Positions 8,501 through 15,325 of a DNA stretch of 64,000 nucleotides are shown piece after piece. This DNA comes from Planctomycetota bacterium (GTDB lineage Bacteria; Planctomycetota; PLA2), in the NCBI GenBank assembly GCA_021776735.1, contig JAJFFH010000066.1:1-64000 (forward strand). The letters run 5' to 3'. The notes beneath the pieces are model-generated. The model saw only the letters and a list, made by a program, of their open reading frames with translations. It searched no databases and was not told the DNA's origin. The position numbers were made by a program, and so were the translations under genes. Each line of letters begins with the position of its first letter. The first letter of the stretch is position 1.

Positions 8501-8790
8501 ACCGCCCGTGGTCCGACGGCCTCGACCCGCGCGCCAGCCGCCGGCGCACCGTCGGGCAAGAGCACCGTCAGTGTCGCCGCAAGGTTCGTTGCGTCGGCCC
8601 CGTTCCGCCCGTCGCCCGCCCCTGCTCCGGAAACATCGCCGTCCGTTCCTGTACGTCCGGGTTCGCCGGTCGCACTGCGCTCGCGGCCTGTGCGATCACC
8701 GGCTCGCCCGGGGTCGTTGTTCCAAAACAAAAACAGAACCGCGCCGACCGCGAGGATGGCAGCGATGACGAGCAGGTGGACGGATTTCAT
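5536..8790 (-). CDS. Large exported protein with about ten carboxypeptidase-regulatory-like repeats
   Basis: A 1084-residue protein with an N-terminal anchor MKSVHLLVIAAILAVGAVLF and a Gly/Asp/Thr-rich linker that contains a TGTDGDVSG peptide encoded by the dispersed motif. The rest is a string of roughly 80-100-residue repeats. They show the carboxypeptidase-regulatory pattern G-xx-V/L-D-A-x-G-x-P-I-x-G-A-x-V and D-xx-G-x-F-x-L-x-G-L-xx-G, for example GTVADAQGRPIADAEV near 280 and GIVVDAQGEPIHGIAV near 770. I placed the start at the ATG at 8788-8790 because it begins a clean signal/anchor; an upstream in-frame ATG at 8916 would add 42 hydrophilic residues and overlap the divergent ThiS-like gene. 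It is probably a paralogue of the next gene downstream. The function is unknown; a surface or periplasmic scaffold role is likely. Confidence 0.75.
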   Translation of the reverse strand: MKSVHLLVIAAILAVGAVLFLFWNNDPGRAGDRTGRERSATGEPGRTGTDGDVSGAGAGDGRNGADATNLAATLTVLLPDGAPAAGARVEAVGPRAVGAVTDARGRATLKGLTAGHYSVLASADGLTGSRGFLIETARDLGTIQLARVVTIEGTVYSGTGVPLPGARVEAVWSRPRQGLDIATVSKALSSPEEVAGHAISDPDGAYRLRIGAGGSYMLRVNAKGFAQEHEATRTYLAPVAGLDFHLFPGTTLAGTVADAQGRPIADAEVFFLAGLATITGQTPKAEARTNGAGHFSLTVAPVAQMALVTRKPGYATHTMEPKLPATALEIVLERGLTMRLRMVNKKTGEPAPGVTVSVMYRGTFALAESEEDGTVEMANLPARKATGGFARGAQHLYAWGGGYVPHLEPLRKKEPKDGVLNLGDIALELGGILTGRVLDADSGAPIAGAKVRSVGGVNPQLAVFSLGSTLSQADGNYRLTGVSSGAVRVVARHKDYALDFTPMELLMAAQGGSPRAGQGGGQTKLFKKGETTAKKDIRLKAAASVTGFAVGPDGEPVPGARVEVVSTDQFAELFGTNPPPAFSGKDGAFILKGLRGGKDVQLRATHGAFGAAETVTAKAGDPAEVTLKLAEPIQVRGTVRDENGDPVSAAKVTARAPGKPQARKIPGLQNKSKDRARPAVTDGAGAFTLRNVPAGEVVVAIEHQDYQIAEQPLRVRPDQPIEQLEPITLRRGPHFSGIVVDAQGEPIHGIAVYAQSRQVMQGGPRSPTKTGTGRSYHHATTDRAGKFLLAGLRAGSYNVSVVAEGLWSETLAVATDQTDLRVRVVKAGGLKGVVTSNGKPIAGASIAVLKLRREDVLKDKRNPMQNHIGWARSDEDGRFKVDRLPPNIDLVIEISHDDYAKTTVDGVRADGTERAFTMRAGVRLGGIIVGPKGKPVGYATVIVIVTSDGKQTRQTRTKKDGKWSLGGLPAGNLTVVVDATNMGYKRSEPLDIAAGDKSIRVRLERGASIAGTVIGGGKGFLQIVALNADGGFAGRAGVYGGQTRFHLGGLNDGTYTIQVIRGKDVVAEVEGVSTGTSDLEIRVR
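6241..6260 (+). repeat. Dispersed motif copy (11-mer core only)
   Basis: GGACGGCGATG is exact at 6246-6256, antisense to the host gene, which reads it as SIAVLK. The flanks do not match the longer consensus, so this copy could be codon-driven. Confidence 0.5.
8629..8651 (-). repeat. Dispersed motif copy in signal-proximal linker
   Basis: The exact core (8634-8644) sits in an extended match GGAACGGACGGCGATGTTTC on the minus strand. It is read as GTDGDVS in the linker just after the membrane anchor of the 1084-residue protein. Confidence 0.85.
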
Positions 8791-8842
8791 GCGGCATGCC
8801 TTCGCGGGACCGAGGTGCCGCAGCGCAGTGTAGCCTAGAAGC

Positions 8843-9100
8843 GTGGCTGTCGTCGTGCGGATTCCCGAAGTGTTGGCCCGGTACGCCCCCGGCGAGGTCG
8901 TGGCGCCGCCCGGCACCGTGCGCGAAGCGTTGGCCGAAGTTTTTGTGCATCACCCCGCCCTCGAATCGAGGGTCTTGGACAAGGAGCACAAGGTCTTTCC
9001 CTACCTGCTGCTGTTCCTCAACGAGGAGGTGGCCACCCTGGAAGTGGTAGCCAAGGACGGCGATGTTTTGGAAATCGTCGCGGCAGCGGAGGGCGGATAG
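8843..9100 (+). CDS. ThiS/MoaD-like ubiquitin-fold sulfur carrier
   Basis: An 85-residue beta-grasp protein ending in the diagnostic C-terminal Gly-Gly (VAAAEGG), the site of adenylation and thiocarboxylation in ThiS/MoaD carriers. The family features visible are an N-terminal VVVRIPEVLARYAPG strand, a VREAL helix, a FLNEEV strand and KDGDVLEIV before the tail. It uses a GTG start; no internal ATG is available. It could supply sulfur for molybdopterin, which would suit the tungsto/molybdoenzyme encoded at 10.8-12.7 kb, or for another pathway; the sequence alone cannot decide. It is separated from the LRR gene downstream by 10 bp. Confidence 0.8.
   Translation: MAVVVRIPEVLARYAPGEVVAPPGTVREALAEVFVHHPALESRVLDKEHKVFPYLLLFLNEEVATLEVVAKDGDVLEIVAAAEGG
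9051..9070 (+). repeat. 11-mer core inside the ThiS/MoaD gene
   Basis: CCAAGGACGGCGATGTTTTG contains the exact 11-mer (9055-9065) and is read as KDGDVLE. A DGD-type turn is normal at this place in MoaD-like proteins, so function and motif may coincide here. Confidence 0.5.
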
Positions 9101-9110
9101 GAGCTGTCGC

Positions 9111-10586
9111 ATGCGTATTGTCTCGATTCTTCTCCTTGCCGCGTTCGGCGCCTTCGCCGGGGTTCCCACGACGGCGCGTGACGCGATCGGGGGTTGGCCG
9201 CTGGAAAAAGCGCGGACGATCCAGCCCATCGCCGGCTATCAGATCATGGCGGTTTCGCCCGACGGGCAGGAAGTTTCTTCGTGCATCCTCGGTCCCGTCT
9301 TGCCGGTCACGACGCGGCGACTGCCGGCGCACTGGTTTTGGTATGTGCAGCCGGGGCCCGGGGTCACGGATCAGACGATTGGCGGCGTGATTGCCGAAGT
9401 CAATCGGCAAAAGATCACGGGCGTCAGTCTTTGGGGGGCGCGGGGGCTGACCGATCTTGGCGTGGCCAGGCTGGCGGCGGTTCCGGGACTGCGTTACCTC
9501 AACTTGTCGGGTACGGCGGTAACGGATGCGGGGCTGCGCGACCTGGCGAAGATGCCGAATCTCGCGGGGCTCGAACTGTCGCGATGCCGCGTGACGCGCG
9601 CGGGGCTGAAAGCGCTGGCCGCTTCGCCGAGTCTGATCGCGCTGAACCTGAGCGGTTGCCCGGGTCTGGGAGGGCGCGACGTTGCGCCGTTCGCCGGGAA
9701 GGGTGCGCTGGTGTGGCTGGGGCTCGATCAGCTAAGCGTGACGGACGCCGATCTGGTCTTTTTTCGCAAGTTCAAGCGACTGCAGGTGCTGCAACTGCGC
9801 GGAACACGCGTGACCGCCGCCGGCATGAAGGCGCTCGCCGGCCTCAAGGGGCTGCGCGGCCTCGGTCTGGAGTCCTGCCCCATCGGCAACGGCGGCCTCA
9901 AGGCGCTCAAGGGGCTGAAGAAACTGCGCGGGCTCGATCTCACGCTGACCGGCGTGACCGGCGGCGGGCTCAAGACGCTCGCCGGGTTTTCGAAGCTCGA
10001 GTTCTTGTCGCTCGGATCGCTCGCGATCAGCGACAAGGCGTTGGGCGCCTGGCGAGGCGGCAAGGCGTTGCTCGAACTGAACTTAAACGACACGCAGGCC
10101 GGTGACCGAACGGCCAAGGCGCTGGCGAAGCGCAAGCGGCTACGCGCGCTGCACTTCAAGGGCAAACACATCACGGACCGGGGCCTCGCCGCGCTGGCGA
10201 CGATCACGACGCTGGAGCAGCTCAACCTGCACTACGCGACGTCGATCACCGACACGGGCGTCGCGTTCCTGGCGGCGTTGCCGCGGCTCAAGACCCTGGG
10301 TCTGCGCGGCACCACGGGCCTGACCGACATCGGCCTGAAGGCCGTCGGAACGATGACGAAGCTTGAGTGGCTGAATCTGGGTGCGTGCCTGGGGTTGACC
10401 GACGCGGGCATCGCGGAGCTCCACAGGCTCACGCGGCTTCAGTCGCTCGACATCGGCGGCTGCAAGGGCGTGACGGCCGCCGCGGTAACCAAGATCAAGG
10501 TCGCGCTGCCGGGGCTGCGCAGCGTCCGCGAACCGCACCAGGGTTTTTTGCCCAATACACCTGCGAAGGTGCGCCCGCGGCGGTGA
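9111..10586 (+). CDS. Secreted leucine-rich repeat protein (AMN1/RCC-like LRRs)
   Basis: A 491-residue protein with a signal peptide (MRIVSILLLAAFGAFAG, predicted cleavage near residue 18-25) and about a dozen LRRs of roughly 24 residues following L-x-x-L-x-L-x-xT-x-V/I-T-D-x-G-L-xx-L. Clear units include VTDAGLRDLAKMPNLAGLEL and ITDTGVAFLAALPRLKTLGL. This cysteine-containing or F-box-like LRR subtype is abundant in Planctomycetota and often mediates protein binding. I chose the ATG at 9111 rather than 9063 because it follows a TAGGAG ribosome-binding site and begins a proper signal sequence. It is probably cotranscribed with the ThiS-like gene (10-bp gap). No catalytic domain is visible. Confidence 0.85.
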   Translation: MRIVSILLLAAFGAFAGVPTTARDAIGGWPLEKARTIQPIAGYQIMAVSPDGQEVSSCILGPVLPVTTRRLPAHWFWYVQPGPGVTDQTIGGVIAEVNRQKITGVSLWGARGLTDLGVARLAAVPGLRYLNLSGTAVTDAGLRDLAKMPNLAGLELSRCRVTRAGLKALAASPSLIALNLSGCPGLGGRDVAPFAGKGALVWLGLDQLSVTDADLVFFRKFKRLQVLQLRGTRVTAAGMKALAGLKGLRGLGLESCPIGNGGLKALKGLKKLRGLDLTLTGVTGGGLKTLAGFSKLEFLSLGSLAISDKALGAWRGGKALLELNLNDTQAGDRTAKALAKRKRLRALHFKGKHITDRGLAALATITTLEQLNLHYATSITDTGVAFLAALPRLKTLGLRGTTGLTDIGLKAVGTMTKLEWLNLGACLGLTDAGIAELHRLTRLQSLDIGGCKGVTAAAVTKIKVALPGLRSVREPHQGFLPNTPAKVRPRR

Positions 10587-10674
10587 TGCGGCGCGTCGCC
10601 TTGAGCTCACCGCAGAAACGCAGAAGGGAGTGATGGACGGACGATGAGAAGTTCTTGCCACAGAGGTCACAGAG

Positions 10675-10788
10675 ATGAGAAATCCGCTCACCGAGCAGAT
10701 CATCGCTGCGGCGATCGAGATGGATCGCCGCGAGTGGTGGATGGCATTCAGCGAGTCTCTCTTTGATCTATGTGTCCTCTGTGGCTGA
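10675..10788 (+). pseudogene. Remnant of a GxxExxY-family gene with repeat arms
   Basis: A 37-codon reading frame begins MRNPLTEQIIAAAIEMD, which matches the start of GxxExxY proteins (LT-x-QIIGAAIEVH, as in the intact copy at 37415, LTSQILGAAIEVH), then degenerates and stops. It is flanked by CCACAGAGGTCACAGAG on the left (10658-10674) and GTGTCCTCTGTGG on the right (10771-10783), inverted copies of a CACAGAG word. A second repeat, CGCAGAAACGCAGAAG, lies at 10612-10627. This fills most of the 245-bp gap between the LRR gene and the oxidoreductase gene. Confidence 0.65.
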
Positions 10789-10831
10789 ACACCAGTCCCG
10801 AGCGCGGCCGCCCAACAAGACGATGGCGCCG

Positions 10832-12682
10832 TCAGATACCGCGCTCGGTCGCCAGCTTCTCGAAGCGGGCCAAGACCTTGCCCTTCATTTCGTCGAAGAA
10901 TTCCTTCGTGTTGAAGTGGGGCATGTCGAGGGCCGCGGCCTTTTCGTGGCACTCGAGCGGCATGTCGTAGTCGGCTTCGGTGAAGCCCTGGTTGCGCTCC
11001 GCGCGATAGCCGCGCAGATACGTGCGCAAGACCACCTCGTCGAGTTCCTTGGGGCCGACCGTGAGCCCGTTCAAGGCCTCGATGGCCTCGCACACGCGCG
11101 GCGTACGCATGCCGGAGAACTTGCAGATACCGACGACGTCGTCGCGCAGCGTCTTGATGCCGCGGCGCGTGATCGCATCGACCCAGTAGTCCTGCCCGCC
11201 CTCCTTCTCGTAGACGTAGAGCAGATACGTGGCCATGGACATGTGGCCGCCTGCGAGCGCGAAGGGGTAGCCGGGGTTGATCTGCGGCAGATAGGCGGGG
11301 AACTCGACGCCCTTGCAGTGCATCGCGTAGCCGGGCTCGCCGAGTTCGGCCCCGAGGCGCAACGTGCCCTGGCCGAGTTGCGGCATCCGCCCGCGCCCGA
11401 TCTCCTCGATAGCCTTGAGCGTGCCTTCGTAGTCACCGTAGGTGATCCCGTTCGCGATCGGCGCGTCCGGATGGCGCTTGTTGTATTCCATCGCGTACGA
11501 CAGCGTCACCCCGATCGAGATCGAGTCCATGCCGAGCAGATCGACCAACTCCACGAGCTCGCACGCCTGGTCGAGATCGAAGATGCCGAGGTTGCTCGAC
11601 AGGAGGTTGAGCGGCTCGTAGTCGAGCTTCGCCCGAAACTTCCCGGCCTTGCCGTCGTCACCCTTGTCGTAGACGTTCTTGTGGCAGCGAATACCGCAGC
11701 GGTAGCACGCCTCGTCCTTGATGACGTACTCTCCGGCGTCCTCGACGGCGGTCCGGTGCAGCACGTTGGATTCGCCCTGGCCGCCGGGAATGAAGTTGTA
11801 CTCCGGCACGGCGTGGATCGGCCCGAGACCCTCGTAGTTGGCCCAGGTGCCGCCGCCGCCGTTGCCCTTGCTCTTGTCGCGAAAGCGCGCGCTTCCCTTG
11901 CCGCGCGCGACCTCGCCGTTGATCTCCTTCATGATGTCGGGCGCCTTCCCCGACTTCGGATCCTTGATGTCCGCGACGATCGCGAGCAGGTTCTTCGACC
12001 CCATGACCCCGCCGATGCCGCCGCGTCCGCAAAACCGCGGCTTGTTGTCGCCGGACCGGAACTCGTTGATCGTCGAGAGCCCGATGGCCGCGTAGCGCAC
12101 GTTCTCAAACGCTTCGCCCGCGGGCCCGATGGCGGCGACATGCGACTCGGGCCAACGCTCGTGCGCGACCATGATCTTGTCGTGGATCGTCTTGCCCGAC
12201 AAATCCGTGGCGTCGAGAAAGTGGAACTCGGGTCCGTCGGAACCTTCCGGGCCGGCCGTGACGTGCAAAAGCATCGCCGTCCGTGAGCTGTTCTCAAAAA
12301 TAATCTCGTCAATCCCGAGATGCCGCAGCTTCGTCGCGAACTTGCCGCTCCCGGCGGTCCACATCGGCGCGGGCGCTCGGTCCACGCCCCCCTTGAGGGC
12401 CACGGAACCCTTCAGCGGCGAATAGGCGTGAAAAAACGTGCGCAGCCCGGTCATGAAGTTGGAGCCCGACAGGATGCCAAGATTCAAGATCAGGGTCGCC
12501 GCCGGGTCGTAGGGGTTTTTGACTGGGCGGTCGGCGAGCAGCTTGAAGCCGCGGGCGATGCCGCCGAGGACGTCCTCGAGGTCTTCGCAGGCCACTTTTT
12601 CGTGGCGGACCTCCTGGCTTGCGAGGTCGATGTGGAAACGGTTGAAGGTGAAGTCGGTCGGCTGCTTGCTCACGGGGAGCAT
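10832..12682 (-). CDS. Aldehyde:ferredoxin oxidoreductase (tungsten/molybdenum pterin enzyme)
   Basis: A 616-residue AOR-family enzyme that oxidises aldehydes to carboxylates with ferredoxin, using a bis-pterin W or Mo centre and one [4Fe-4S] cluster. The cluster ligands are visible as C-YR-C-GIR-C (about residues 325-335, in EACYRCGIRCHKN) plus a distal Cys in VVGICKFSG. The N-terminal domain shows the pterin-binding AOR fold features (ILNLGILSGSNF, GRGGIGGVMGSKNLLAI). The length matches the family (600-620). I placed the start at the ATG at 12680-12682; an upstream in-frame start would run antisense through the divergent gene. A dispersed-motif copy is read as SSRTAML near residue 135. It diverges from the ThDP enzyme gene across an 82-bp region, which suggests shared regulation. 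Confidence 0.88.
   Translation of the reverse strand: MLPVSKQPTDFTFNRFHIDLASQEVRHEKVACEDLEDVLGGIARGFKLLADRPVKNPYDPAATLILNLGILSGSNFMTGLRTFFHAYSPLKGSVALKGGVDRAPAPMWTAGSGKFATKLRHLGIDEIIFENSSRTAMLLHVTAGPEGSDGPEFHFLDATDLSGKTIHDKIMVAHERWPESHVAAIGPAGEAFENVRYAAIGLSTINEFRSGDNKPRFCGRGGIGGVMGSKNLLAIVADIKDPKSGKAPDIMKEINGEVARGKGSARFRDKSKGNGGGGTWANYEGLGPIHAVPEYNFIPGGQGESNVLHRTAVEDAGEYVIKDEACYRCGIRCHKNVYDKGDDGKAGKFRAKLDYEPLNLLSSNLGIFDLDQACELVELVDLLGMDSISIGVTLSYAMEYNKRHPDAPIANGITYGDYEGTLKAIEEIGRGRMPQLGQGTLRLGAELGEPGYAMHCKGVEFPAYLPQINPGYPFALAGGHMSMATYLLYVYEKEGGQDYWVDAITRRGIKTLRDDVVGICKFSGMRTPRVCEAIEALNGLTVGPKELDEVVLRTYLRGYRAERNQGFTEADYDMPLECHEKAAALDMPHFNTKEFFDEMKGKVLARFEKLATERGI
12266..12288 (-). repeat. Dispersed motif copy in the AOR gene
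   Basis: The exact core (12272-12282) is in sense orientation with the AOR gene, read as NSSRTAML. The region lies in a surface-type stretch between conserved strands. Confidence 0.8.
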
Positions 12683-12694
12683 TCTATGAAGAGA

Positions 12695-12718
12695 GCAAAC
12701 GGACGGCGATGTTTTCGG
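12695..12718 (+). repeat. Dispersed motif, full consensus, in a divergent promoter region
   Basis: GCAAACGGACGGCGATGTTT followed by TCGG, exact core 12701-12711. It sits between the divergent starts of AOR (12682) and the ThDP enzyme (12765), occupying much of the only shared regulatory space. Confidence 0.9.
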
Positions 12719-12764
12719 TAGGATGCCGACCGCTCCCGCGGGGGAGTCTTGCGGAGGAGCACCC

Positions 12765-14792
12765 ATGAAAGCGTCCGATCTCTTCATCCGATGCCTCGAA
12801 GAAGAGGGCATTGAGTACATCTTTGGCGTGCCTGGCGAGGAAAACGCCGACATCATGATTTCGCTGCTGGACAGCAAGATCAAGTTCGTCGTGTGCCGGC
12901 ACGAGCAGGGCGCGGCGTTCATCGCCGACGTGTACGGGCGCCTGACGGGCAAGCCCGCCTGCTGCCTGGGCACGCTGGGACCGGGGGCGACCAACCTGCT
13001 GACGGGCGTGGGCGACGCCAACATGGATCGGGCGCCGCTGATCGTCCTCACCGGGCAGGGCTCCACGACGCGGCTGCACAAAGAGTCGCATCAGGCCACC
13101 GACCTCGTGCGGATCTTCGCCGAGTGCGTCAAGTGGGGGACCTCGATCCACCACCCGGATTCGATTCCGGAGATCGTGCGCAAGGCCGTGCGGATCGCGA
13201 CGACCGACAAGTTCGGCGCGACCCACATCGACCTGCCGGAGAACGTGGCGCACATGCAGACGCTGGCGCGGCCGATTCCGCCCCAGCGCGTGCCGCGCGC
13301 CGCGCCGAGTCCCGAGGCCGTGGCCCACGCCGCCGGCCTGATTCGCAAGGCGAAGTTCCCGATCATTTTGAGTGGCAACGGTGTCTTCCGGGCGAAGGGG
13401 TCCGACGAGGTGCGCGCCTTCGTGCACGAGACCGGCATTCCGATCGTCAACACGTTCATGGGCAAGGGCGTTGTGCCGACGTCGGACGAGCGCTACCTCT
13501 TCACGGTCGGGCTCGGGTCGCGTGACTTCCCGGCGATCGCCATCGAGCGCGCGGACTGTGTTATCGCCATCGGCTTCGACATGGTCGAGTACCACCCGCG
13601 TTCGTGGAACCGCGGCAACGAAAAAGACATCATCCACGTCGATATGTCGCCCGCCGAGATCGACGAGAACTACCGCACGTCGGCCGAAGTCATCGGCGAT
13701 ATCGGGCGTTCGGTCGAGGCCCTGCGGCGCGCGGTCGAGGGCATGGCCCAGCCGGCGACCGAGCTGTACTCCGATCTGCGCACGCAGATGCAGGGCGAGT
13801 TCAGCGAGTACGAAAACGACGAGGGGTTCCCGGTCAAGCCGCAGCGCATCCTTTGCGACGTGCGCAAGGTGCTGGACCAGCGCGATGTCGTCTTATCGGA
13901 CGTCGGCGCCCACAAGATGTGGATCGCGCGCCACTTCCACACGGACGAGCCGAACACGGTCATGATCTCCAACGGCTGGTGCTCGATGGGCTTCGCCCTC
14001 CCGGGCGCCATCGGCGCGAAGATGGCCTACCCGGACCGGCGCGTGCTCGCCATCTGCGGCGACGGCGGGGTCATGATGAATATCCAGGATCTGGAGACCG
14101 CGGTCCGCGAAGGCCTCAACATCGTGGTCATGGTCTGGACCGACTCGCAGTACGGCCTGATCAAGTGGAAGCAGACCGCGGCGTTCGGCAGGCACAGCCA
14201 CATCGACTTCACCAACCCCGACTGGATGAAGCTCGCCGACGCGTTCGGCATGGCCGGATTCAAGGTCGAAAAGACCGCGGATCTACCCGGGGCGCTCAGC
14301 GAGGCGTTCGCCTGCGGCCGGCCCGCACTCGTCGAGGTGCCGGTCGACTACGCCGAAAACATGAAGCTGACCGGGCGCCTGAAGGAGATTCCCTTCGAGC
14401 AGTTCTGCAACAAGCTGGATAGCGTCGACCTGTTCAAGGCGATCCCCGAGAACTCGCGGCGCGCACTTGCCGAATCGATGGACGAGGTGTCGTTCCCCGC
14501 TGGCCAGACGGTGTTCAGCCGCGGCGACCCGAGCGACAACATCTACGTCATCTGGAGCGGCCGGGCCAAAATCGAAAAGGAAGGCGCGGGCATTGCCGAG
14601 GTCGGCCCCGGCGAGGCCTTCGGCGAGATGGCCGCACTGACCAGCGACTCACGCATGGCAACGGTTACCGCCACCGAGGATCTGGTATGCGGCATGGTCA
14701 CGGGCGACGAGTTCCGCGAACTGATCCAGGGCGAACCGGACATCGCGCTCCAGCTAGCCTGCAAGTACGCCAAGCGCCTGAAGGAGTCGTAG
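12765..14792 (+). CDS. Acetolactate-synthase-like ThDP enzyme fused to a cyclic-nucleotide-binding domain
   Basis: A 675-residue fusion. Residues 1-545 form a complete ThDP-dependent enzyme of the acetolactate synthase/2-oxoacid decarboxylase family. The catalytic Glu lies in CRHEQGAAFIADVYGR, the central domain follows, and the ThDP-binding motif is GDGGVMMNIQDLETA (GDG-x24-N type). Residues 555-675 form a cNMP-binding/CAP_ED domain: AGQTVFSRGDPSDNIYVIWSG, then GPGEAFGEMAALTSDSRMATVTA, the phosphate-binding cassette with G-E and a Thr/Arg region. No DNA-binding domain follows, so this is an allosteric or localisation module on the enzyme. The ATG at 12765 has a GGAGGAG ribosome-binding site (12752-12759); an upstream ATG at 12723 lacks one. 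It is followed after 3 bp by a small membrane-protein gene. Confidence 0.88.
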   Translation: MKASDLFIRCLEEEGIEYIFGVPGEENADIMISLLDSKIKFVVCRHEQGAAFIADVYGRLTGKPACCLGTLGPGATNLLTGVGDANMDRAPLIVLTGQGSTTRLHKESHQATDLVRIFAECVKWGTSIHHPDSIPEIVRKAVRIATTDKFGATHIDLPENVAHMQTLARPIPPQRVPRAAPSPEAVAHAAGLIRKAKFPIILSGNGVFRAKGSDEVRAFVHETGIPIVNTFMGKGVVPTSDERYLFTVGLGSRDFPAIAIERADCVIAIGFDMVEYHPRSWNRGNEKDIIHVDMSPAEIDENYRTSAEVIGDIGRSVEALRRAVEGMAQPATELYSDLRTQMQGEFSEYENDEGFPVKPQRILCDVRKVLDQRDVVLSDVGAHKMWIARHFHTDEPNTVMISNGWCSMGFALPGAIGAKMAYPDRRVLAICGDGGVMMNIQDLETAVREGLNIVVMVWTDSQYGLIKWKQTAAFGRHSHIDFTNPDWMKLADAFGMAGFKVEKTADLPGALSEAFACGRPALVEVPVDYAENMKLTGRLKEIPFEQFCNKLDSVDLFKAIPENSRRALAESMDEVSFPAGQTVFSRGDPSDNIYVIWSGRAKIEKEGAGIAEVGPGEAFGEMAALTSDSRMATVTATEDLVCGMVTGDEFRELIQGEPDIALQLACKYAKRLKES

Positions 14793-14795
14793 CGC

Positions 14796-15320
14796 GTGCG
14801 AAGGCTCATTGACGGCGTGCTCTGGCCCGCCGTCTTGGGCAACATCTTCTGGGCGACCGGGGATGCCATATTGGCGGGGCGCCTCCACTTTCTCTGGTTG
14901 GCCGGCGCGGCGTCCATTTGGCTCGGTCTTGAGTTCCATCGCAGCAAAGAGGCCGAGAAAACGAATCGTGAGATAGAGACGCCGCTCTTCATGGTGCAGA
15001 TTCTCTTGGGGCTGGCGGTCGTGGTGCTTGTCAGGGTTTGCCTCGAACCGGACCAGGAGTGGAGGGCTGCTCTCGCGCTACCCGTTGTCCTTGGCGCCCT
15101 GTTGGTGAACAGCTTGCTGCTTGAGGAACGCGCCAAGGGCAAGAAACGATGGAGACTCTTGGCGTGTTCTCAAGCGATCGCCTGCGTCGCCGTGTCGGCG
15201 GGATTCTGGTGGTTTGAGAGCTTCAAGGCGCACCCACTTCTCGTGACGAATATTGCCGTCTGGGCGGTGTTGGTTCCCTGGCTCCTCGTTTTTCGCACGT
15301 GGCTGTCGGGAACGGCGTAG
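14796..15320 (+). CDS. Hypothetical membrane protein
   Basis: A 174-residue protein with five probable membrane helices (about residues 8-25, 32-46, 66-84, 90-107 and 121-137, with a last one near 148-168). I recognise no family. The GTG start at 14796 lies 3 bp after the stop of the ThDP/cNMP enzyme, which strongly suggests translational coupling and a possible membrane partner for that enzyme. A short charged loop EFHRSKEAEKTNRE separates helices 2 and 3. It ends 5 bp before the convergent DUF1570 gene. Confidence 0.6.
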   Translation: MRRLIDGVLWPAVLGNIFWATGDAILAGRLHFLWLAGAASIWLGLEFHRSKEAEKTNREIETPLFMVQILLGLAVVVLVRVCLEPDQEWRAALALPVVLGALLVNSLLLEERAKGKKRWRLLACSQAIACVAVSAGFWWFESFKAHPLLVTNIAVWAVLVPWLLVFRTWLSGTA

Positions 15321-15325
15321 CGCCG

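Noticed and set aside
10763..12286. 507-codon plus-strand frame over the AOR gene
   Set aside because: It is a shadow of a well-conserved enzyme; its product has no recognisable motif.
12683..13081. N-terminal extension of the AOR protein
   Set aside because: It would run antisense through the conserved ThDP gene and gives a low-complexity peptide; the family starts at about the ATG at 12682.
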